From NCBI GenBank assembly GCA_963930775.1, contig OZ005700.1, positions 6,458,609-6,522,608 of the forward strand: a DNA stretch of 64,000 bases. The letters run 5' to 3'. Position 1 is the first letter of the stretch. The number at the start of each line of letters is the position of its first letter. Both the position numbers and the translations under genes were made by a program. The DNA is from Cliona cf. orientalis. Its lineage: Eukaryota; Porifera; Demospongiae; Clionaida; Clionaidae. The notes beneath the pieces are model-generated. The model saw only the letters and a program-made list of their open reading frames with translations. It made no database searches and was not told where the DNA came from. This document shows, piece after piece, positions 56,849 to 64,000 of the stretch.

Positions 56849-59800
56849 ACTTCAGTCCCTCATGGGAATGAAGATTATCTACTAATCAATGACCCTTAAT
56901 ATTATTTTAAGCCAGGCCAGGTACACAATGCATGTACATGCATGTGTGGCACATGTGCATGCATGTGTGGGAGCCGAGGCAGTGTGCATGGTCCACTGAG
57001 CTCCTCACCATCCATAGGCCACTACTCACTAACACAAGAACTTCAATCAACATACCAATCCAGCGTTTAAGGTTAAAGGGAGACAGCAATATACCTATAC
57101 CATACCCAATACAATATACTTTTAGGTGAGTGAGGTATGTGGTATGCCTTATATTGTCCTTCATAACACAGTCAAATAAGCTAGGCAGGTACACCATCAT
57201 CCATTCAAGAATAATGCTTGCACACAAGTTACATATAGGAATATGGTACGTATGTGAATAATAGCAGAAAACTGTTATTACTCAAGCTGGAACAGCAGTG
57301 GAGCCAATCTCTACAGTGGGGAAACTTAGGTGATTTTTAATTTGGCGAATAATTGAATTTGGTATAGATTGCCATATTAAAAACTCAATTGAACTTAATG
57401 TATGTGTACCTATGGCAGTATGGATTTAGATTGCCAAATTTAAACTTCCCTAATACCAATGGAGAGCCATTTTGAGGTTACCTGCTACATTATGGTAAGT
57501 TTCTAAGAGAACTACAGCACCACCATGAAGGCCAAAACTAGTCCATACTTATTAACCCCTGGACTATTATTGCCAAGCTGTTTGTGTTCATAAAGTAAGT
57601 GGCAACTAAAGCCATGGAGAGATGTTTTGGGGTCATACTGTAATTGACCCTGCATTGAATTGTAAACACTTGGACTAGCTGCCTGTAAGCCAGCTGTATA
57701 CACACGCAAGTGCATGGCAAGTCTTGACCATATTTGGGCATAGTTATTTGACCCACATGCAAGACTAGTGCTCACAATCATATCATGCATGCACATTGAG
57801 TGAAACACATGCTATAATATTATTATGGCTCATGCTAGCTGGCAATGAGGTAACAGCACTTCAGAACTACTTAGGATAAGGGGACTCCATTTTAAGAGTT
57901 TTATTAATAGCAGGTGTCTCTAGGATTTAGTGGAGATTCATGAGAGGTGGATAGGTTACCCAGGGGTTGGGATCAGGTTCGTGCACTCCTATCGGCCACT
58001 TATGAATGCCCCTATATTCAAGAAGGTCATATTCTTTATCAGGGTCTTCCAGATTTAATTTCTTACTCTACCAAAGAAATTTATTGGAAGTACATGTAGC
58101 TTCTTATCCAGGCCATCCCATGTTTTCCAACGTTGCAAAAAAATCGGGCAACATTGCAAAACATGGGATGGCCTGAAGTGTGCTCATCTAATAGAATAGG
58201 CGAGTGATAATGGATGTAAATATACCCCATAATATACCATATAGCGGGTATTTTTCAGGGGTATAAATTTTCATGATTTAGCCTCCGGGATTAATTTTCT
58301 TAAGCTTGGTTCTAAATTTCATGGCTCTTGATGATCATACTTGCTATGCCCCATTCACCATCATCAAGCAAACCTGCTGATGTGACTTTCATCGAAGTGA
58401 GATTTTCCAGTTTCATACTGCGTTGGATGGTCGATGGTCCACTATATGCAGTGGTCCGCCACTGCATATAGTGGGTAATTTTCGTTATTTTCGTGACTGC
58501 TCTAACAGTCCTAAAATTTAGCATCCCACAAAAATTTGCCACTGTAGATAAAGGTCGTCTGGTAAAACCTCCTGCGAGTGTGCATGCAATTGTGATCAAA
58601 CGCATGGCATCTGCCTCCAACCTGTTGAGTGTCCAGGATTTCGCAAAGGGCGTGCGAATTTTTTGAAGCCACGCCCACTTTGGGGGCAAAACCATGCCCA
58701 TTTCGATCGCTTTTGAGAGAAACTATCAATCCTACTAGCCCAATCGATCTGTTTTTGAACGAGTTTTCTGCTAAAGCATGCCAAGGTGAGCCATAGCAGT
58801 AGTTTTCTTAGTTCTGTAGACAGAGAGGGGGGTTCCATTTAGCCTATCAATCAGTACTTGGCATAGCCTATCATCAGTACTTCTTTGTTCTAGGTGCAGC
58901 CCAAAGGGGGCTTCCATGAAACCCTAGGAACCACCCTGAATCCGCCACTGATATGGTAAGTACATGTACTTACAGTTGGCTACTTTATGCTTTTAAAAGC
59001 ATCTATGGAAACCACTGCAAGGAGCCTGTGGTGCCATAGCCATGCTGGAATCATGCTTACAGATACAATGTTGTGAGAGCAGGCACATACAGTGCAGATT
59101 CATTGTCTTAGCTAGTTGCCAGATCAGCCCAGTGGTAGCAGCACAATGCTAGCAGCTGAGCACAGGACAATGGTGATTGACCAATTAAAAGTTCAAGACC
59201 TGGGTGGTTACCCCACATGAACATTAATAACTATTATTATTGGCATCTAGAAGCAGGTAGTACAGCAAATAATATGGGCAATTGTACTGTGAACTTTCCA
59301 CCCCGTCACGCAGTACATAGGAATGTAATCTCAGTTGCAATTTTAAATTTAACCCCTATCACACGATATATATCATCAACGCACTAGTAGATCGGGTGAC
59401 CATTACCTAATGATAACTCAAACCTGTTTTTTTGGTGTCCAGCTGCTTGAAGTTGGCAGGCATGTGTCTCAAGACAAGAGTTGTCAAGTGAGAGTCCATG
59501 TTGTCAGCATAGTCCTTGGCATAGGCCAGTTCATCCGGGGAGAGGCGAGAGGGAGAGTGGGACTCACGCGCTGAAACCTCCTGCTCCAGGATGTGAACAA
59601 CATGCTTCTCAATCTAAAAATCAAGACAGGAGATGATCACTCTAATAATCTCTCTCTCCCCCCTCTCTCTTTCCCCCTCCCCCTCCCCCTCTCTCACACG
59701 TTTTCCTCCCCCCAATCTATTCTCCCTTTCTAACCCAGAACTCTATCTCAGCATGCTGCACGCACACACTATCTCAGACTGACCTTTTGTATTCTATTTC

Positions 59801-60653
59801 TGAGATAACTGCACAGCACAAATCGAATTCTGTCAAGCTAAAAACACGAATCAATAAGACAGTCAGCAATGACTGGATGTAATAATTCTGAGAATGAGTT
59901 TACCTCTAGCCTGTGGATGCTTCCAACAAAATCTCCCTTTTTGATATGACTCAATGTCTCCTCCTGTAGTGGGAAACAACATCGGCATAGTATTACATGT
60001 TCATGCCTAAATTATAATTATGCAAAATCATGAAACTGTTGTAAATTATCCCATGAACAACATAGAAAGGAATGTAGGCTACATATACACAAAGTGTTTG
60101 TTGTCCTGTAGAGATTATGAAACACACACAGGGGTTTATTCAATCTCAAAGGTCAATTATAGTTCACACGAGCGGGGAGACAATTTACTTTGGATGTCCG
60201 CAATGCTAGTGTGGTATATAGATGGATACGAACTAGCCATGAGTTTAAAACTTGCCATTTCCTTGATCTGCTCCAGAATGCAGTCCACGATGTGTGTCTT
60301 GTGCTCCAGTAGCTCTGGGGAGAACTTTTCATTCATCCAAGCCTGCATTTCCAAACCAGAAATTTCATAACTATAAATCCCTTACCAAACACTTTGCTCC
60401 TATCATATCATGAGCATTAAAATTAATGGGGTGTTGTACTTCCATATATTATATTACATGGACTTGCAACACCCCTCAGCAGGAGTCATGTGGAGTGCAG
60501 TGATTTAATATACTGTACCTCCTCAAGCTTCTCGAGCACCTCGGCAGCTGTCATAGTCTCATACTCCTCATCACTGCTCACCCCTCCCGCTCCCCCCAGG
60601 CCAACACCATCCCTATAGCTCATGTCTACACCTCCAACGTCGTATTCCGCCAT
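54542..60653 (-). CDS. GINS4: GINS complex subunit 4 (SLD5), 7 exons, 237 aa
   Basis: Exons: 60519-60653, 60256-60342, 59904-59963, 59784-59837, 59424-59613, 56704-56779 and 54542-54653. Phases agree. Family landmarks are LTPAELIERLEQ-like MTAAEVLEKLEE, then AWMNEKFSPELLEHKTHIVD, LDRIRFVLCSYLRNRIQK, RLSPDELAYAKDYADNMDSH, LRHMPANFKQLD, RPNLDSYVFMRA, and the small C-terminal beta domain ending GAAKLI. The human protein is 223 residues; the extra length is in the Gly-rich N-terminus. SLD5 is one of the four GINS subunits that join CDC45 and MCM2-7 to form the replicative helicase. Intron 2 appears to use a GC donor (ATG then GCAAGT). Introns 5 (2.6 kb) and 6 (2.05 kb) carry repeats. Confidence 0.94.
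56806..56846. repeat. (GA)n microsatellite
   Basis: About 20 GA units with one interruption, in GINS4 intron 5 just upstream (in transcript sense) of exon 6. Confidence 0.9.
58110..58174. mobile_element. 65-bp foldback in GINS4 intron 5
   Basis: AGGCCATCCCATGTTTTCCA on the left pairs with AACATGGGATGGCCT on the right. The layout resembles the 36.7- and 40.1-kb foldbacks, but the sequence differs. Confidence 0.75.
58236..58540. mobile_element. Decayed relative of MITE family 3
   Basis: The ends (ACCATATAGCGGGTATTTTT; CATCCCACAAAAATTTGCCA) and internal TAATTTTCGTTATTTTCGTG match family 3 at 35073-35534 with many changes. It contains a 36-bp palindrome at 58439-58474 (CCACTATATGCAGTGG arms, TCCG loop) that family 3 lacks. 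Confidence 0.6.
59105..59215 (+). ncRNA. Weak tRNA-like / SINE-like segment
   Basis: CAGCCCAGTGGTAGCAGC resembles an A box and AGTTCAAGACCTGGG a B box about 75 bp further on. The cloverleaf is not convincing. It lies antisense in GINS4 intron 5. Confidence 0.25.
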
Positions 60654-60755
60654 GATATGACCAGCTGTTCCGTATTGACCTTTGTACCACAATATTCCAA
60701 TTAGCGCACACTCTACTGTACTTCGCATGCAGCATCCCTGAGGCCAGAGCTGAGG
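60654..60755. promoter_or_regulatory. Compact divergent promoter, GINS4 / MRPS14
   Basis: Only 102 bp separate the two start codons, so the transcription start sites and 5' leaders must sit in or overlap this gap. No TATA box is evident. Confidence 0.65.
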
Positions 60756-61199
60756 ATGTTTTCAGGAGTAAGAAACTTTACAGCCCTGATGGGTTGTCTC
60801 CGGATTGGGCTGCGCTCCAGTCCCACTCTCAGCTGCTGCACCAGTAACAGTATCATGGGATTGTCTGTCAGAGCCATCTGCACCACACCAACTCTAGGCT
60901 TCGAAAAGATGATCAGAAGAGACAAAGCAAGGAGAAAATGCGTGGCCAAGCACGCTAGGGAACGTTTGCAACTCAAAGCCATCGTAAAAAACAAGCTCCT
61001 GCCAGAGATAGTCCAGCGGAAGGCAAAGGAGCAGCTTGCCGACCAGCCTCGAGATGCTAGTGTGACTCGTGTGCGTAACCGGTGTGTGATGACAGGGAGA
61101 GGGAGAGGGGTCATCACTGAATATGGTCTCTGCAGAATGAAGTTCCGTAAACTAGCTGACTTTGGACATATTTCTGGCATGACTAGGTCTACATGGTGA
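60756..61199 (+). CDS. MRPS14: Mitochondrial ribosomal protein uS14m (147 aa)
   Basis: Single-exon frame with ATG at 60756. The last 100 residues match the S14 family: DKARRKCVAKHARERLQLKA, RDASVTRVRNRCVMTGRGRG, CRMKFRKLADFGHISGMTRS and the terminal TW. The first 45-50 residues (Arg, Ser and Leu-rich, no acids early on) fit a mitochondrial targeting peptide. The human protein is 128 residues. It is a component of the small mitoribosomal subunit head. The zinc-binding cysteines of some bacterial S14 proteins are absent, as usual for the mitochondrial form. Confidence 0.93.
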   Translation: MFSGVRNFTALMGCLRIGLRSSPTLSCCTSNSIMGLSVRAICTTPTLGFEKMIRRDKARRKCVAKHARERLQLKAIVKNKLLPEIVQRKAKEQLADQPRDASVTRVRNRCVMTGRGRGVITEYGLCRMKFRKLADFGHISGMTRSTW

Positions 61200-61430
61200 T
61201 CATGATTTACATGTATACTGTATTTATATTAAAATATGATTTGCACACATTCCGTGATGAAATAATCTTTGAAATGAATGCATGGATATGAGTAGTATAT
61301 TGACTTCAGAAGGAGTACCTGGGAACCTATACGATTGGTAAGGGGTCGTACGGTATTGGGTCGGGCCCACCCCTCGCTAGCGCTAGCCACACCCTTCAAA
61401 ATTTTGTCCCTACTTCAGTGTGTTCGCTAT
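61200..61430. other. MRPS14 3' flank
   Basis: AT-rich 3' region with an overlapping TATATTAAAATATGA patch near 61225-61245, then GC-richer sequence with a short GCTAGCGCTAGC palindrome near 61374. No gene. Confidence 0.4.
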
Positions 61431-61512
61431 AATTACCCCGCGCGCATGCGCAAGGGGTAATGGATCTGTCGTCTGTCGTCTGTCGTTAGCACAAAAATCG
61501 CCAGATCTGGAG
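61431..61512 (-). repeat. Dispersed repeat, right copy (inverted relative to 1-105)
   Basis: ATAATTACCCCGCGCGCATG...GGGGTAATG, then CTGTCGTCTGTCGTCTGTCG and TTAGCACAAAAATCGCCAGA. This is the reverse complement of positions 1-105 with a few differences in the number of GACAGAC units. Confidence 0.8.
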
Positions 61513-61940
61513 ATCTAGGCATCTGAGCGACTCATAAATGCAACGTATCCGTAAATATCGCCGAAAAACTGGCTTCAGTATGCTTCGAATCGTTTGGCAA
61601 GGCCCACGAGCGTTGCAAATACTGCGTTTTGTTGGCCACGCCTATATGTACACTACCCACCATGTGCTCTCTGCTCATGCGCACAACCCGACACAATGTG
61701 TCGGTAAAGGTCGTCAACAGGCTGCGAGCTCTCTGACCACAGATATACTAGATGTATGCTCTGACATCAACGCTGCAGCGCGCGGGTACCGGGTATGTGC
61801 TCTATAGAGCTCTAGTTATTATAGACCCGTTGCACGTACATGAACTTCCATAGCAACCGTTGCTACGCCGCCATATTGGAGGACTAAAAACGCGCGCGCG
61901 CGCGCATACGCGTATACGCCTGCGCACGCAGCTGATTAGT
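61513..61940. other. 5' region of the mobile nuclease gene
   Basis: GC-richer than most of the window. Includes a (CG)n run at about 61890-61905 just before the chosen ATG. A frame at 61538-61807 (containing CVGKGRQQAASSLTTDILDV) might be an upstream exon, but no splice link was established. Confidence 0.35.
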
Positions 61941-63872
61941 ATGCAGAAGATGATGGAGGTTGGGCTCATTCCACGCTACGCAAGTACGGTTCTAAGCGAC
62001 GAGGATTCCAAAAAAAGATATAAGAATAAGCTCCAGATTATCAATGGGCTCGATCCCTATGATATCCCGAAGAAAGAATGGAAAGATGATGTTGAACTCT
62101 GGCCAGCTGTAACACACATTCATGCTTGCATGTATTTAATCCTTACACCTAGCCCGTACACTGAAAATGATCTCTTGAATTTCAAGAGTCTTGATTGCTA
62201 TCAGAACTTTGTAAAAGGGTGGGTGAGAGAGGTCCTTGTGAAGTCTGTAGAAGACAAGCGAATTGTGATAGGAAAGGTTGGTTCAATTAATGTCTTAAAT
62301 TCTAGTCCAGATCTCAAGCACCAGCTGCAGGCTGTAGCATAAACTGTTATCGAAATACTAACATATAGGTCAATCATTCCCAGAAGTTGAGTGAGAAGCC
62401 ATTAACTCCTTGGATAATTGCTCATGAAGGTGGAAGAATTCTTGCTGGCCACTGCGATTGCATGGCTGGACTAGGTGAGACATGCTCGCATGTTGCCTCT
62501 CTGCTTTGGGTGATTGGAGTAGGAGTAGAAACGAGGGAGTCACTGACTGTAACACAGAAAAGTGCATACTGGGTCCTGCCTCCTGCAGTCAAATCAGTAC
62601 CTTATGCTCCTGTGAAAGATATTGGCTTCATTGGGAAGAAAAGAAAAGTGATAAGTAGTGTGAAGAAGTCGAGTGATCATGGTAGTGATAGTGCTAGTGC
62701 TGGTGCTACAGAGACGTCACTCCCTCTGAATAAGAAAGTGTGTCAATGTGCAGTGCCAACTGAGCGAGAACAATCCGACTTCTTTGACAGGTTATCAACT
62801 TGTACTGGAGCAAAACCAGCCGTTTCAGCACTAGTGCCCCCTCACTGTGATAATTATGTTCCCACTTCCCTTGCTCCAGAATTACCCAGTGTGCTTTCTG
62901 ATCTCTACCAAGCGGAGTTTCTAAAGCTAGGGTACCATGAGTTGCTTCAGAAAGCACACAGCATTAATATTACGATTACCACTAATCAGGTGTTAGCTGT
63001 GGAGGCTAAAACAAAAAGTCAGGCTGGTTCACGATTATGGTTCCGTATGCGTACAGGAAGAATCACTGCATCCAAGTTCAAAGCTGTTTGTAGAACTGAT
63101 CCTGCCTCTCCTTCCTTAAGCTTGATCATGGCTATTTGCCATCCAGAAACGCTTCGTTTCAGCACATCAGCTACAAAGTGGGGGTGCCAGCATGAAAAAA
63201 CAGCACTAGAAGAGTATAAGCAGAGCAATAGTGATCACCATAAAAATCTTAAGGTTTCAGACAGCGGCTTATTCATAAGCATAGAATATCCCTTCATTGG
63301 TGCCTCTCCAGATGGTCTTGTAGAATGCTATTGCTGTGGACAAGGGATATGTGAAATAAAGGTTGGTACATAACTATTGTGTCACTATGGTATAATTATT
63401 ATAGCTGAAATATTAAATTACATTTTCTCAGTGCCCATATTGTCACAAGGATGACAGTATTGATGTTGCTGCTGAGGATACAGATTTTGCCTCCAGAAAA
63501 TGCCTAATGGAAAGCTTGAACTTAAAAAGGACCATGTATACTACTATCAGGTTAGTATTTACATCATAATATGAAACCTTATTATGTCATATTTTTTAAT
63601 GTTAATAGGTTCAGGCTCAGCTCTTCTGTACAAAAGCCAACTACTGCGATTTTATTGTGTATACGAGAACTAGCCTTCATATAGAACGAATAAAATTCGA
63701 CAAATGCTTTTGGGAGACAAATATCGCACAAGTGAAGCATTTTTTTGATGTTGGTGTCATGCCTGAACTACTAGGTAGATGGTTTTCTCGACCACCAAGA
63801 CCGACAGTGACACACCCGGCTTTAGACCCCATCTCACCATGTAGTAGTACAGATGACGGGCAAACAACATGA
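61941..63872 (+). CDS. SWIM zinc finger - YqaJ-type nuclease of a DNA transposon (one frameshift)
   Basis: Exons 61941-62276, 62369-63361, 63432-63550 and 63609-63872 (TGA). ATG 61941 was preferred to in-frame 61860 because the upstream part is Arg-rich low-complexity sequence. The second exon starts with a SWIM motif ([15 protein letters not shown]-x-C...C-x-H). It then carries the YqaJ/lambda-exonuclease-like fold: [15 protein letters not shown], and the metal-binding GASPDGLV...CEIK residues. This family is nuclease or recombinase related and common in eukaryotic mobile elements. In the third exon the conserved frame resumes one base out near 63484, after GATTTT. Either one T has been lost from the copy or the assembly is wrong. 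Without that base the protein would end in the wrong frame. Confidence 0.8.
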
Positions 63873-64000
63873 ATATTTCAAAACAGTCAATGATTACGAC
63901 ACATTTTGGACAGTGCTTTCGAAAGTCCATGGGAAGTGTCTTTCTCAATACATCCCGTGATGGCCAGACAATTAGGAACTTTAAACGCACAAATAAGACT
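63757..64000 (-). pseudogene. DDE_Tnp_4-type transposase fragment, truncated at window edge
   Basis: A minus-strand frame entering from the right reads [20 protein letters not shown] and then [10 protein letters not shown] at about 63871-63990. This matches the start of the DDE superfamily-4 catalytic core, including the first catalytic Asp (IIDC). After EIF the frame continues to 63757 but the family match stops, so an intron, deletion or decay lies there. It runs tail-to-tail against the YqaJ gene, overlapping its last exon. Only the window edge is seen. Confidence 0.65.

Noticed and set aside
58312-58838. Overlapping minus frames up to 129 codons
   Set aside because: They cover the decayed MITE and its palindrome and are intronic to GINS4. 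They show no recognisable domain.
60713-61180. 155-codon minus frame
   Set aside because: It is the complement of MRPS14, whose plus-strand product clearly matches a known family.
1-64000. CRISPR array, bacterial operons or phage
   Set aside because: The window has spliceosomal introns, animal gene families and eukaryotic transposons. No regularly spaced identical repeats with unique spacers were seen.

Overview
This is a eukaryotic, intron-rich animal genome window. The gene set is metazoan: dynactin p150, a Golgi nucleotide-sugar transporter, a PP1 glycogen-targeting subunit, GINS4/SLD5 and mitochondrial uS14. It sits beside a ZU5-Death protein, a kinase/coiled-coil/kelch fusion and very large beta-helix/multi-pass membrane proteins. 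Introns are often short, and small inverted-repeat elements and (TACATG)n-like repeats are common. Together these suggest a demosponge or a similar early-branching animal. That assignment is an inference, and no species is claimed.

Layout. 0.2-3.2 kb (+): a ten-exon ZU5-Death gene whose middle exons are tandem duplicates. 3.4-9.2 kb: repeat-rich ground holding a dead LINE (-), a 9-bp satellite that changes strand, a foldback element, an inverted-repeat element with a tRNA-like segment, and two orphan 3' exons. 9.2-23.3 kb (-): two near-identical beta-helix/membrane paralogues around a kinase-kelch gene. The second paralogue is split by a 4-bp insertion. 24.1-34.4 kb (-): a complete 26-exon DCTN1 gene. 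34.6-41.0 kb (-): an SLC35A2/A3-type transporter whose stop lies only 234 bp upstream of the DCTN1 start codon. 41.7-42.8 kb (+): a PPP1R3-type gene, divergent from the transporter. 42.8-54.5 kb: a gene-poor stretch with microsatellites, a degenerate tandem array and a few unassigned open stretches. 54.5-60.65 kb (-): GINS4. 60.76-61.2 kb (+): MRPS14, sharing a 102-bp gap with GINS4. 61.9-64 kb: a SWIM/YqaJ nuclease gene (+) running tail-to-tail into a DDE transposase fragment (-), which looks like one mobile element cut by the window edge.

Most genes are independent housekeeping genes: microtubule motor transport, Golgi glycosylation, glycogen control, DNA replication and mitochondrial translation. 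The lineage-specific content is the beta-helix receptors, the kinase-kelch gene and the Death-fold gene. All of these look like members of expanded receptor or signalling families. The main new signals are: (1) four unrelated short inverted-repeat families that all end in TACCGTA/TACGGTA; (2) a candidate two-gene DNA transposon at the right edge; (3) sharply bounded identity tracts between the two beta-helix paralogues; (4) a perfect 45-bp palindrome 8 bp upstream of the kinase start codon. Exon coordinates were derived by hand from splice sites and reading phase. Phases agree across every DCTN1, SLC35A, GINS4 and kinase junction.
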